64,000 nucleotides of DNA from Pedobacter sp. PLR (GCF_026239675.1 NZ_JAPIVQ010000006.1:62001-126000); one strand, 5' to 3'; numbered from the stretch's first letter, positions 34,401 to 43,946 are shown. A program made the numbers and translations. Notes: generated by a model not told the origin, from the sequence alone.

Positions 34401-34748
34401 ATGGAACAGCCCGCAGAAATGAATACCCTTAGCCAGATCCTGGAGAAATTAAGATTAAAAGGACTGGACAATGAAGTAAAGATGACAGACCATGGTAAAA
34501 TGCAAGGTGTAGGCCTAAATAAAATATATAACCCGGAAGATTTAACCATCATAAAAACCTATCGCTTTGAAGGTGATTCTGATCCCGCGGATAACTCAGT
34601 GCTTTATATCCTGGAAGATAAAGACGGTCAGATTGGATATATATTAGATGCTTATGGTATGTACAGCTCCCAGGAAGGCGCTGGATTTGATGACTTTTTA
34701 AAGAAGATACCTACTGCAGACAGGGATCTTCAGGAACTTTTCACCTAG
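34401..34748 (+). CDS. Conserved small protein with YRFEG and DAYG motifs
   Basis: This 115-residue soluble protein resembles a Bacteroidota family of about 100 residues. The family is marked by a YRFEGxSDPxDxSVLY segment (here TYRFEGDSDPADNSVLYIL) and by DAYGxY (here LDAYGMYSS). Members are sometimes labelled phosphoribosylpyrophosphate synthetase, but this protein is far too short and lacks PRPP-binding motifs, so that name should not be transferred. Translation may start at M1 or M7. Function unknown. It stands alone, divergent from the orphan exbD. Confidence 0.7.
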   Translation: MEQPAEMNTLSQILEKLRLKGLDNEVKMTDHGKMQGVGLNKIYNPEDLTIIKTYRFEGDSDPADNSVLYILEDKDGQIGYILDAYGMYSSQEGAGFDDFLKKIPTADRDLQELFT

Positions 34749-34765
34749 AAAAGATCTTTTATAGC

Positions 34766-34797
34766 AACAAGACCCGGTTTAATCACCAGGTCTTGTT
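34766..34797 (+). terminator. Terminator-like hairpin after the 115-aa gene
   Basis: AACAAGACC (34766-34774) and GGTCTTGTT (34789-34797) form a 9-bp stem with a 14-base loop, followed by TTATTTATACTTTTTT. The long loop makes it moderate in strength. Confidence 0.5.
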
Positions 34798-34800
34798 TAT

Positions 34801-34890
34801 TTATACTTTTTTATCCATTACACTTATCCACAGTACGATTAACCCATCGATAATCGCTAAAACCAATATTGCCCATTCATATAGTTGCAT
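34801..34890 (-). CDS. Possible 29-aa single-helix membrane peptide
   Basis: ATG at 34890 to TAA at 34801 encodes 29 residues: a short polar start (MQLYEW), a continuous hydrophobic helix (AILVLAIIDGLIVLWISV) and a charged end (MDKKV). That is a plausible inner-membrane micropeptide pattern. It sits between GH84 and the 115-aa gene and is preceded by an A-rich stretch. Chance occurrence cannot be ruled out for so short an ORF, and no family is recognised. Confidence 0.35.
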   Translation of the reverse strand: MQLYEWAILVLAIIDGLIVLWISVMDKKV

Positions 34891-34930
34891 ATATTTAACG
34901 TTTTAATAAGTAATAAAAAATAACCCTTCG

Positions 34931-37450
34931 CTATTTAGCTATTTCATAAATGCGCAGCGGTTCTACGGCATCAGTTTTAAAATACAAGGTTTCCACCTTC
35001 TTCAACGCAGACTTTTCGATTTTGATATAATCAGCGTTCCCCTGGTACAAAATTACTTCCTTACCCTGCTTATCCTTAGAAAATAAGGTGGCAGATTGTC
35101 CCTTAAGTCTTAACAACAGCTTTAAATCAGCTTGCTGAATCGCTTTTGGCAGATGTACCAGCCTCGGTTCATTTTTAGAAAAAGTGCTATATGTTGCCAG
35201 ATTACCATCCAATACATAAACCCCGTTGTCTGCTTCATTTTTGGTTTTCACTTCCAATTTAAACAATTTAAGGTATAGATGCTGTGCTTTTTCAGACTTG
35301 TTTATAAAACGGATGTATTGACCTGTGCCGGCATTGAAATTAGTCGCCATACCTTTCCCCTTTTTCTCTTCCACAGGCAGAGTAATCCAGTTTATAGCAT
35401 CAACAGAACTTTCAAAAACACCCCAGCTGGCAAGCGTAGCAGATTCCAGATTAAACTGTAAAGCAACAGGCATTAAGTTAGGATGCAGGCGCAGGCCAAA
35501 ATAATCACCGGTCTTCAGCGGAACAGTCTCCAATGCCGGTGTAATTGCCACAGACTGGTTGCCAATCTGCAATGGCTGAGATTTCAGCTTCGCATTATTG
35601 GTATAAAGTACCGTTTGATCCTGAGCATTCATGGCCAGCCCCGAACCGCCAGATCCAATTCCCGATGTCATTTGCTGTCCGATAGTAAATAAAACCTCCT
35701 TTACAAAAGGGACCATTACTAAAGATCCGGTTTTAACCCCTGGCTGATATGGGTTCAGATTCATTCTTTTATCCAGGTCGTCCATTTGCTCCAGGAACTG
35801 CTCCGTTGCCAGATACTGAGCCCATGCCGCAGCATATGATTTATTGTTCCATGCTTCTGCTAATCCCATTGCCGCAACACCAGCTTTCCCAAGTAAGTCG
35901 AACTGTGCCAACCATGGTGCAATCTGCTCCAAAAGCCTTTTGTTCTGACTTTTTATTGGAATTTCTTTCGCCGCAGCAATCATTCCTTCAAATTCTGTTT
36001 TAAGGCGTTGCGCATCCTTAACCGAATAACCACCAGCCTTTAATGATTTTAGGAAAGCTACCGTATAAGGTTGCATTTCCACAGATTCCGTTCTTCTGTA
36101 ACGGTGGCCATTTGGTCCCGGATCACTGTTATGCGAGTTGAACAGCTGAAAAGCTTCCGCAGCTTCCGGCATAATATAACGGTGAGAAGCCACCCATGCT
36201 TCTTCCGGCTGATAACTCTTCATATTCCAGGAATACAAGGACACCCCAAATATAGCCGTTTTAGAAGGCTCGGCTTTATCCATCGGATTAGATACAAAAC
36301 CCGACATGTCATTTTGCGCATCGATGTCAATTCCATAAGAAGGACCCATTAATAAATGGTCGCGGACATAATCACTTACCGGAAAGTTCCACCAGACAAA
36401 AGCCGGACGACGGATGCGTTTATTAACCCATTCCAAACCTTCCTTCGTAATGTCGGCAACCACCGTATTTCCGGTCCACATGATGTGAACCGCCGGATCT
36501 AACTTCTCGCCCAGAATATCCAGATAAGTACCTGGTTTTGGATCAGACCAGCCTTTATTATATTCCGTAGGACACATGATCAAGGGCGTCACATCTTTTT
36601 TCTTATTCACAAACTGGTACTGAATGTAATTCAATAAACCGGCTTGTTTGACGGCATCGGTACCTACACCGGAGATATCATCAAAGAAAACCGCAAAAGA
36701 GCGGACCCCAAGACCATACATCATCTCGAACTTTTTAAGCACGGCAGTACTGTCTTCCAGGTTCCATTTAATATCTTTTCCAGGGTGGATGGCCCAGACA
36801 AAGTCCACATAATTCTTTTTAGCTTCCTTTACCAGCAATTTTATTTGCGCCTCCTCCTTTTCCGGATAATGTAACCTCCAGTTAGGGGAAGAATGGTAAG
36901 GATCATCTTTAGGACCATAGATATAAGTATTCAATTTCAGCTTTCCATAAAAACGCAATTGTTCTATACGGTCCTCTTGTGTCCATGGTTCTCCATAAAA
37001 CCCCTCTACCGTACCACGGAAAGGAACATCCGGATAATCGCTCACCTTTACAAAAGGAATCGTCTGTTTCCCCTTTACCAATTGAATTAAAGTCTGTGCG
37101 GCATAAAAAGCAGCCCTGTCGTCCGCAGCGATAATCTTAATACCTTCTTTATTGATGAATAGTTGATAAGCCCCGGAGCGCTGATCCGCTGATTTGCTTT
37201 TTATTACCCTTAAAGGCAATGCCTTTTTGGTTCCATCCAGCTTCAGCACCGTAGCTAAAAGGCTTTGTAATTCCGGATTTACCGACCCTGGCTTCACATA
37301 AAAAGCCTGTTCCAGCGGGATCGATCCTTGCTCCATCAGCAATTGATGAGGTTTAGGATAAACCGTTACCGGCATTTCCTGGGCCATAGCCACATTCGTG
37401 AGTACACATAAAACAAGGGGGATCAGTCGTCTTTTAAAGTTTAGCATCAT
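34931..37450 (-). CDS. GH84 beta-N-acetylglucosaminidase, exported
   Basis: The 839-residue enzyme has a signal peptide (cleavage near AMAQ, residue 24). An N-terminal hexosaminidase-associated alpha/beta domain covers about 27-135. The GH84 TIM barrel starts at RGTVEGFYGEPW (145-156). The catalytic aspartate pair of GH84 substrate-assisted hydrolases is FFDDI (Asp257 and Asp258). A C-terminal region with a discoidin-like fold ends the protein. Family members remove terminal GlcNAc from glycoconjugates, including O-GlcNAc peptides and mucin glycans. It lies just beyond a terminator-like hairpin at the end of the SusCD locus, so it may be expressed by read-through or from its own promoter. Confidence 0.92.
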   Translation of the reverse strand: MMLNFKRRLIPLVLCVLTNVAMAQEMPVTVYPKPHQLLMEQGSIPLEQAFYVKPGSVNPELQSLLATVLKLDGTKKALPLRVIKSKSADQRSGAYQLFINKEGIKIIAADDRAAFYAAQTLIQLVKGKQTIPFVKVSDYPDVPFRGTVEGFYGEPWTQEDRIEQLRFYGKLKLNTYIYGPKDDPYHSSPNWRLHYPEKEEAQIKLLVKEAKKNYVDFVWAIHPGKDIKWNLEDSTAVLKKFEMMYGLGVRSFAVFFDDISGVGTDAVKQAGLLNYIQYQFVNKKKDVTPLIMCPTEYNKGWSDPKPGTYLDILGEKLDPAVHIMWTGNTVVADITKEGLEWVNKRIRRPAFVWWNFPVSDYVRDHLLMGPSYGIDIDAQNDMSGFVSNPMDKAEPSKTAIFGVSLYSWNMKSYQPEEAWVASHRYIMPEAAEAFQLFNSHNSDPGPNGHRYRRTESVEMQPYTVAFLKSLKAGGYSVKDAQRLKTEFEGMIAAAKEIPIKSQNKRLLEQIAPWLAQFDLLGKAGVAAMGLAEAWNNKSYAAAWAQYLATEQFLEQMDDLDKRMNLNPYQPGVKTGSLVMVPFVKEVLFTIGQQMTSGIGSGGSGLAMNAQDQTVLYTNNAKLKSQPLQIGNQSVAITPALETVPLKTGDYFGLRLHPNLMPVALQFNLESATLASWGVFESSVDAINWITLPVEEKKGKGMATNFNAGTGQYIRFINKSEKAQHLYLKLFKLEVKTKNEADNGVYVLDGNLATYSTFSKNEPRLVHLPKAIQQADLKLLLRLKGQSATLFSKDKQGKEVILYQGNADYIKIEKSALKKVETLYFKTDAVEPLRIYEIAK

Positions 37451-37495
37451 ATTCTATTGTTTCTTTCTTAACTAAAGGGTATCTATTATAAAAAT

Positions 37496-37521
37496 GGGGC
37501 CCTGGACAGATCCAGAGCCCC
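37496..37521 (-). terminator. Terminator-like hairpin at the end of the SusCD locus
   Basis: On the minus strand, GGGGCTCTGG pairs with CCAGGGCCCC (one mismatch) around a 6-base loop, followed by ATTTTTATAA. It lies 22 bases past the stop of the discoidin lipoprotein gene and 46 bases before the GH84 start, with no clear promoter in between. It could partially uncouple GH84 from the locus. Confidence 0.65.
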
Positions 37522-37542
37522 ACAATAATAGGATTAATAAAA

Positions 37543-38412
37543 CTATTTCCTCGAGTAGGCTTCAAAATTCCCCAGACAAGGGTATGGTGACCCTACTCTT
37601 AGCGTGATCTTTACATAACGAATTGCTACCGGAGTAACTACCGGAAAAATCTGTTCCGTCTTTAGTGCTGAATTAAAAGCTAATGAGCCATCACCAATTT
37701 CATTAAATTTCACACCATCTTCACTCCCTTCCAGAATGAAATTCGTGAATCCCTGACTTGCATCCGTATGGGCATTCAATCCAACTTTAGTGATTTTTGC
37801 AGCTGTTTTCATGTCTACAATTAACCAGTGCGGGTAAACGTACATTGGTTCGGCGTTATAATCTGACTGCCAAAATGAAGGCTTACCTGGAGAAGTAAGG
37901 CTTATTCTGGTTACCTCATCCACAATGTTTTCCGCACCATTAAACTCATTATCTTTATCATTGATTTCACTGGATGCCGTAGCTGTCCAACCAGTCTTCG
38001 TTAGTTTTACCTCCGGTTTTAAAACAGGCATTATCCCAATTAACCTGGTTTCCAACAACGTTCCATTTGTATTGGTAACCGTGATGGTGAAACTAGTCTG
38101 TCCAGAAATAGGGAGTATAAATGTCCCCGTTGCTTCCTGGCTATTTTTAACGGAATGCTCCATTCTCTTTCCTTCCTGACTGTACTTTATCAGAATATCT
38201 ACCGCTTTCTTTGATTCATTACTCCAGTCAAATTTTGCGCCATCCATTACCGGAGAAACTGTTAAGGTATTGGCTACTTTAATATAATTGGGATCTTCCG
38301 AAAGCTCTACCGTAGGCGGAATCACTTCCACTACAGGAGCTACCGAACTTTTCTTACAAGAGATTGCCGCAACAGCAAAAACCATAAATAGGTACAGACA
38401 TTTTCTTTTCAT
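37543..38412 (-). CDS. Discoidin-domain surface lipoprotein
   Basis: The 289-residue lipoprotein has lipobox AAISCKK (Cys19). Residues about 30-130 form a beta-rich domain resembling the Fn3-like DUF4959 modules. Residues about 140-289 form an F5/8 type C (discoidin) carbohydrate-binding domain: WTATASSEINDKDNEFNGAENIVD, PHWLIVDMKTAAKITKVGL and the final AIRYVKITLRVGS. It carries no catalytic motif and is probably a glycan-binding surface protein. It is the last gene before the terminator-like hairpin. Confidence 0.8.
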   Translation of the reverse strand: MKRKCLYLFMVFAVAAISCKKSSVAPVVEVIPPTVELSEDPNYIKVANTLTVSPVMDGAKFDWSNESKKAVDILIKYSQEGKRMEHSVKNSQEATGTFILPISGQTSFTITVTNTNGTLLETRLIGIMPVLKPEVKLTKTGWTATASSEINDKDNEFNGAENIVDEVTRISLTSPGKPSFWQSDYNAEPMYVYPHWLIVDMKTAAKITKVGLNAHTDASQGFTNFILEGSEDGVKFNEIGDGSLAFNSALKTEQIFPVVTPVAIRYVKITLRVGSPYPCLGNFEAYSRK

Positions 38413-38449
38413 TGTTTTCTGTTTTTTTTAATATCTACTGCCTAAAAAA

Positions 38450-40222
38450 TTATTGTTTGATGAATTCAATTTCATATTTATTTAACCATACCGTACCATC
38501 AAGATTCCAGGATGTTTTAGTTGGCACTCTTAACCAATAAAACATTTGTGAGGTGATATCGACATTCTGAAGCAATACCATATTCGGGTCTTCAGGACCG
38601 TACCCTGTTGCAGGATTACTTGCTAAAAGGTCCCAGGTATAGTTCCCTGTAATTGTGAAGTTAGGACGGTTAGCCACTTTGTTCTTAATGATATTTGTAG
38701 ACCCGTCATTTCCTGGCCAATGACTAATTAAGCTGGCATAATTAGCATCCGTAGCAGGAACATCCGTTTGTATGACACCTGCTTTAATAGCATCATCAGA
38801 CAACACCTTATTCCAGATCTTCACATCCGACATATACATATTAATATGCCCATCTGCGCTAAACACTGATGGCTGATAGCCCATCACCAATGGAGAGGGA
38901 GAAGTAACCATGGAAGTTGAAGGAAGTGTCATTTCAGTCGTTGCTTTGAAGCCATCAACAAACATATTAACTTTATACACTGCACCATCCTTAGCAATCG
39001 TACCTGTAATCGTATGCCATTTGCCATCATTTCCAACGCCCCCTGCTAACGGTTGAACACCGGTAACGCCATTTGCTACATAAAAAGTAACGCCATTTCC
39101 ATTTCTAAAGAACGACCAGCCCGGAGTACTACCAGTCCGGTTGTCGGTTTTACTTAAGAAAGGAGGAAATATGTAATTGTAGTTTCCTGTAAGGGGATTC
39201 AGATTAAATAAAACTTTCGCCTGAATGGTTATAGAACCATTACCAGGATTGTACAAGCCCGTAGGATCAGCTGCAGTAGCCCTAACCACCCTGCCAGCGG
39301 CAACTTCAACAGCATTATCTCCCTTACCCCAATACCTTACTGAGTAATAAGGATTCACCTTCATCTCTACAGGCTTAAAGTTTGGATTATAAAAAACACT
39401 AAAAATGTTCCTTTCTTTTAGCGAAGAACCGCCGTAAGATTTACCTTGCCCACCATGATTGGAGGATACCATTACCAACCAGTCTTCTTTGCTATAGTCC
39501 TTGCGTTTCTTTAAAGCCTCAAGGATTTCACCGATATAGCCATCTACCTTTACAATCGCATTCTTATATTCCGGAATGTCCGCTGAGAAACCAAAAGTAG
39601 TCCCGGCAGTAACCACATCCCTGAAATCTGCAATCACCACTCTTGAGTCTTCTGTTTGTAAAGCCTTCACTACAGAATCCTTAACCTGCTGGTCATTACT
39701 GGTTAAAATACGGTGTTCCGCATGAATTAAGTAATTATTTAAGGCCTGATTGGAGGTAGCTGTCAGTGTTTTAAACTCTGGTCTTACATCCAGCATCCGG
39801 GCAAGCGCTGTTGGATAATTAATAATCTGACTATGGTCATCAGCGCCGCTGCTTAGTAAATTAAACCCATCATCATTTACCCTGTGTTTCGAGGAAACAA
39901 CACCAGTCATTAAACTGGCCCAGCTTGAACCATTATTGGTTCGCAAATCACTTACCGCATCAAAACTGTACTTACTGTTTTTCAGCATGGCCGCAATATT
40001 CACAGGGTTCACCTTTTTAACGTCCTCACCCACGGCACCGTCTATGGTAATGATCAATACCTTTCTTACCCCAAAACTTTCAGTCGCCCCCCCATATTCT
40101 TCGAATACGGGAGGGGGATTGTCATACTTTTTACAGGCGTTAAACAGGGTGGCAAATAGTGCTAATGCTGTACCCATCATCAGCATTGAACTTTTATTTT
40201 TATAATTCATCATGATTTTCAA
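38450..40222 (-). CDS. Alkaline-phosphatase-fold lipoprotein with LamG domain (metal sites degraded)
   Basis: The 590-residue lipoprotein has its lipid-attachment cysteine at 30 (LFNACKK). Residues about 52-285 follow the type I phosphodiesterase/nucleotide pyrophosphatase fold: VRKVLIITIDG (Asp61), LMTGVVSSKHRV, and VKVDGYIGEILEAL. The usual SDHGM metal motif reads SNHGG (254-258). The usual PD..GH motif reads RDVVTAGT, without the histidine. A LamG/concanavalin-like domain covers about 315-490 and a C-terminal segment follows. It is probably a binding protein or a weakly active enzyme. Its paralogue lies two genes upstream, on the other side of the M60 peptidase. Confidence 0.75.
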   Translation of the reverse strand: MKIMMNYKNKSSMLMMGTALALFATLFNACKKYDNPPPVFEEYGGATESFGVRKVLIITIDGAVGEDVKKVNPVNIAAMLKNSKYSFDAVSDLRTNNGSSWASLMTGVVSSKHRVNDDGFNLLSSGADDHSQIINYPTALARMLDVRPEFKTLTATSNQALNNYLIHAEHRILTSNDQQVKDSVVKALQTEDSRVVIADFRDVVTAGTTFGFSADIPEYKNAIVKVDGYIGEILEALKKRKDYSKEDWLVMVSSNHGGQGKSYGGSSLKERNIFSVFYNPNFKPVEMKVNPYYSVRYWGKGDNAVEVAAGRVVRATAADPTGLYNPGNGSITIQAKVLFNLNPLTGNYNYIFPPFLSKTDNRTGSTPGWSFFRNGNGVTFYVANGVTGVQPLAGGVGNDGKWHTITGTIAKDGAVYKVNMFVDGFKATTEMTLPSTSMVTSPSPLVMGYQPSVFSADGHINMYMSDVKIWNKVLSDDAIKAGVIQTDVPATDANYASLISHWPGNDGSTNIIKNKVANRPNFTITGNYTWDLLASNPATGYGPEDPNMVLLQNVDITSQMFYWLRVPTKTSWNLDGTVWLNKYEIEFIKQ

Positions 40223-40236
40223 TGATTTAAGAGTCT

Positions 40237-42177
40237 TTATGGCTTAATTATATTTAACTCCGCAAGTGCAGCGTCCGCAGTGTTACTATGGTTATTTAAA
40301 ATGACAATCTTGTAATACCTGGCTGTGGTGACCGCAGGGAAAATATAGTCAATTTTTGTAGCTGCCAGTTTTTGGAACTGTTTTGTACCTACCTTAACCC
40401 ATGAGGCATCTGTTTTAGTATTGCTGGAATAAACTTCCACATCTTTAGGAATCTGATTTGCACTATTCCTGGTCACAAAGTAAAGTCCTTTTATAGGTGT
40501 TGCTGAGCCCAGATCCAATACCAGCGTATAAGGCATTTTACCTAGTGGAGTTCCCGCCCACTGTGAGTGCCAGAAAGTTGCATTATTACCATCAATCATT
40601 GCGTTTGCTCTTCCATTCACCGCTCCTTCTCCACTCAGCTCTTCAGAACTCGCTGTGATTTTCAACGGCACATAGGCTTCATCTCCTCCTGCTTTAGTCA
40701 TTGGATTATAAGTCCATATTTTTTTAGTCAATAAAGGATATTTACTGGAAATCTTTGAGGTAGAAACAGTACTTACCTGAATTCCCCAGGCCTCAAAAAA
40801 TGGAAGTAAATCTACCTTTGCATATTCAGAAAAACGTTCATAAACAAAATCCTTTTTATCCTGAGTCGTCGTCGCAAATCTGGAAGTATGTCTTGCTTCG
40901 GTATATAAATAGGTCATGGCATCATAGCCATATTTTTCAAAAATCTGTAAAAAAGGAATCATTCTTTTAAACGGGTCATTGATTGCTGCATCGCCATCAA
41001 AATTCTTTGACCCGGTAGGTCCTGCCGCATAAGCAAGTCCTGGTGCAACCCAGTCGTCACCATGTTGAATTGAGAAATTAGCCCCATTTCTTTTGGCCAC
41101 CTTATAGTTGAAAAGGTTGTTTGTCGTTTCACCTAAAACTTCCCAGCTCCATATAGAAGGCATCTGACAGTTATGACCAAACTCATGATAAGTACCCCAG
41201 TTTGCGCCATTTTGCAATTGTTCCAGGCTAACCACACTATTGAACCATTCACTGTCCATCGTTGCGACTACAGGGAAGCCATTGTGTCCATAACCAACCG
41301 AAGGTTGAATGTCCAATACCTCACGCCAGGCAGACTGTGGGCTTCGGTCTCTGATATCAGTACTGTTATCTGATAGGCCCATCCATCCATTGAAATCCAA
41401 CTCAAATTTCGCATTCCATTCTTTCATCAATGCGGTAGGGTTTACCAAAGGTTTGGAAGAATTAAAATTCTTAATTAAGAAATCTCTGGGAATCAGAAAT
41501 ATAACCCTGGAAGACCTCAATTCCAGCCATGGAACGGTAGAAGCTTTTACCTGAGCGATCCATTCCGCATCATTTGTTTTACCTAAAATAAAATCCGGAG
41601 CAACAACTGCGCCTGTAATGAGCAATTCTACCGGTTGTTCAATTGCAATATCGGCACGGATATAAACCGTTCCACCATATAAGTTACGAATGTAGTTCAC
41701 ACCAGGGAACAGTTGTTTGGCATTGGTGATTCTTGCGTCTCTTTGCAGAGGCTCCTTACCAGTAAGGTCATCAGTATGACCACCGATCTGAGCACTCAGT
41801 CCATTAATCCCGGCGGGTACAATGATCTTGATCAATTCCCCTGCCGGCGCATAATAACCGATACTAAATTGCGGCTCTGGTGCCACATTGATTCTTAAAA
41901 GCCTGGAGTTGGATGACGAGAAATTCAGATCCAGTATCACTTTCGCATTCTTTACACGTGGTTCTGAAGGCTCTACCATTCCCGGAAAAATCCTTGCTCT
42001 GGAGTACATACTGCGATCAATCTGCAGCATCATCGTATCCAGTGGCAATCCTCCGGCAACCACCTCTCCCGGCTTATTATAGCCATCTTCAAATTTATAA
42101 CCATATTCCTTGCAGGAGATGAAACCCATCAAGACAAGAAGCATAAGCAGTTTGCTTAAAAAATTAGCGTTTTTCAT
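40237..42177 (-). CDS. M60-family zinc metallopeptidase with discoidin domain, lipoprotein
   Basis: I took the ATG at 42177, giving 646 residues with lipobox GFISC (Cys22). The longer frame from 42231 adds residues without signal-peptide character. An N-terminal beta domain precedes the M60/PF13402 peptidase domain (about residues 65-490), whose zinc site is HEFGH at 331-335 with a downstream glutamate (Glu346 or Glu350). The C-terminal 130 residues are an F5/8 type C domain (AMIDGNNATFWHSQW, YTLVLDLG, ARYYKIVILNN). M60-like enzymes cleave O-glycosylated proteins such as mucins. This is the clearest hydrolase of the SusCD locus and a clue to its substrate. Confidence 0.88.
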   Translation of the reverse strand: MKNANFLSKLLMLLVLMGFISCKEYGYKFEDGYNKPGEVVAGGLPLDTMMLQIDRSMYSRARIFPGMVEPSEPRVKNAKVILDLNFSSSNSRLLRINVAPEPQFSIGYYAPAGELIKIIVPAGINGLSAQIGGHTDDLTGKEPLQRDARITNAKQLFPGVNYIRNLYGGTVYIRADIAIEQPVELLITGAVVAPDFILGKTNDAEWIAQVKASTVPWLELRSSRVIFLIPRDFLIKNFNSSKPLVNPTALMKEWNAKFELDFNGWMGLSDNSTDIRDRSPQSAWREVLDIQPSVGYGHNGFPVVATMDSEWFNSVVSLEQLQNGANWGTYHEFGHNCQMPSIWSWEVLGETTNNLFNYKVAKRNGANFSIQHGDDWVAPGLAYAAGPTGSKNFDGDAAINDPFKRMIPFLQIFEKYGYDAMTYLYTEARHTSRFATTTQDKKDFVYERFSEYAKVDLLPFFEAWGIQVSTVSTSKISSKYPLLTKKIWTYNPMTKAGGDEAYVPLKITASSEELSGEGAVNGRANAMIDGNNATFWHSQWAGTPLGKMPYTLVLDLGSATPIKGLYFVTRNSANQIPKDVEVYSSNTKTDASWVKVGTKQFQKLAATKIDYIFPAVTTARYYKIVILNNHSNTADAALAELNIIKP

Positions 42178-42184
42178 ATCACAA

Positions 42185-43918
42185 TTAAGATTTAATGTCT
42201 GAATAGGTTGGATCCCAGGATTTTCCTCCAAGACCCCATGATGAAGGTACAGAGACGCCCATCCAATGATAGATCTCTATAGGAATATCTATATTGTTGG
42301 GTACCATTGTAAAAAATGAAGCATTAATATCCGGGCATAAAGCCGGACTAACCACACTAAAAGTTTCCCATGGCACGGTACCACCTAACCTGAAATCTAC
42401 TCCTTTTCCAGTTGCTTCTTTCAGTACGTTTCCAAAACCGTCCTGCAATGGCCAGTAACCGATCAGGTTATTGTATTGCGGGTGATCTGCTTTAATGTCT
42501 GTTTTACAGCTATAAGCAGAAATCTCTGCTGCTGTTAAAGCCACATGGAAGATTTTTAACTCATTCATTAACACGGATGCATTCTGATTTCCATCATTAC
42601 CGATATAACCTAGTCTTAATGGCGCAGTATTGTCCAGCGTATTTCCGTTCATAACCAACTCATTGTCGAGCTTGCCATCTGTATATCCTCTCACTTTTTT
42701 ATTTGTACCATCAAATACAATGGTCAGTTTATGCCATTTTCCGTCATTAATTGCTCTACCTTTCATCTGACCAGACACATTCGTATTCAGCGTCCATGCC
42801 CCACCTTCTAAGAACATATTCCAGCCTTCACCACTAAATCCGATTGTTCTTTTAGAAAGGAAGGTCGGATAGATCTCACTGCTGGTATTGCTCTTTAATA
42901 AAATTTCAACGGTATAATTTCCAAAAATTCCGAAATTATAGCTCGTCGAATTTGGTATAGAAGCGACTGTTCTGGTACTGGAGGTATAATCAAAACGGAT
43001 ACTTGAACCAGAATAAGGAATCTTTTCGGAATCAGGTTTAGGTACGAACTGGCTATTAAACCTTGGGTTATAAAAAATCACAAAGTTATTTCTTAACCCA
43101 TCTGCATAAGGGGTAACATCCGTACTATTAGGATCTGCTGCGATCGCACCACCCTTATTAGAGGCAATCACGACCAACCAGTTTTCAGTAGCGAAAGATT
43201 TTCTTTTTGCCAATGCATTCATCAGCTCACCGATATAAACATCCATTTTCAGCACCGCATTGATATAATCAGGAGTAGTCGATTCATAACCTGATGTTTT
43301 TCCTGTGGTTTCAACGCCATGAAATTGTGCCAGTACAAAGCCTGCATCTATTCTTTCCAGCTCTGCTTTTGCCGCAGTTTTCACAGCTACATCATCACCT
43401 TCAAAACTCTTATTTTCAGTAGCAGCTGTGGCAAGGTTGGCCCCAAATGCGCCAGATGCACTAAATGACGCAGTCCTAAGCTCTGGTAGCTGCTGTTTAA
43501 GTCTGGTAATGACCGTTGGGTATTGATTCAATTTATTCCCTGCGAAATCATCTGATACCACCCCATGCTGGCCACGCTTTACACCCGTTAACATATTGGT
43601 CCAGGCACCGGCGTTGGTTACGCCAGTACCGTCAATATCTGATAGACCATCATAAGCATAAATTGATTTTTTGATAATCTCTGAGATATTAGGCGCATTA
43701 ATTTCTTTCAATGCGCGCCCTCTTAACCCATCAACGATAATATACAATACCTTACGTGTTTTAGAATTTACACCTAGTGTATCATTCTTCAGATTCTCCT
43801 TTAATTTATTCGGAAAATCTTTATTGCAGGAACCCATCATCAATAGCAGAATCATGGCTGCCGAACTCAGCATCCCGGTTAAGATTCCTTTATGCGTATA
43901 TGTTTTTATTTTGTTCAT
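42185..43918 (-). CDS. Alkaline-phosphatase-fold lipoprotein with LamG domain, probable pseudoenzyme
   Basis: I chose the ATG at 43918 (577 residues; an alternative at 43936 adds six). The lipobox is MMGSCNK. The fold is the same as in the paralogue at 38450-40222: RKVLYIIVDG, then AWTNMLTGV and LKMDVYIGELMNALA. Here the metal-binding block SDHGM reads SNKGG and the PD..GH block reads VETTGKT, so both histidines and an aspartate are missing. A LamG domain (about 315-480, DGKWHKLTIVFDG) and a C-terminal tail follow. Hydrolysis seems unlikely; binding of a surface ligand is more plausible. It starts 28 bases after the upstream gene. Confidence 0.75.
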   Translation of the reverse strand: MNKIKTYTHKGILTGMLSSAAMILLLMMGSCNKDFPNKLKENLKNDTLGVNSKTRKVLYIIVDGLRGRALKEINAPNISEIIKKSIYAYDGLSDIDGTGVTNAGAWTNMLTGVKRGQHGVVSDDFAGNKLNQYPTVITRLKQQLPELRTASFSASGAFGANLATAATENKSFEGDDVAVKTAAKAELERIDAGFVLAQFHGVETTGKTSGYESTTPDYINAVLKMDVYIGELMNALAKRKSFATENWLVVIASNKGGAIAADPNSTDVTPYADGLRNNFVIFYNPRFNSQFVPKPDSEKIPYSGSSIRFDYTSSTRTVASIPNSTSYNFGIFGNYTVEILLKSNTSSEIYPTFLSKRTIGFSGEGWNMFLEGGAWTLNTNVSGQMKGRAINDGKWHKLTIVFDGTNKKVRGYTDGKLDNELVMNGNTLDNTAPLRLGYIGNDGNQNASVLMNELKIFHVALTAAEISAYSCKTDIKADHPQYNNLIGYWPLQDGFGNVLKEATGKGVDFRLGGTVPWETFSVVSPALCPDINASFFTMVPNNIDIPIEIYHWMGVSVPSSWGLGGKSWDPTYSDIKS

Positions 43919-43946
43919 CTTATTGCTCTTAATCATGAAAAAATTA

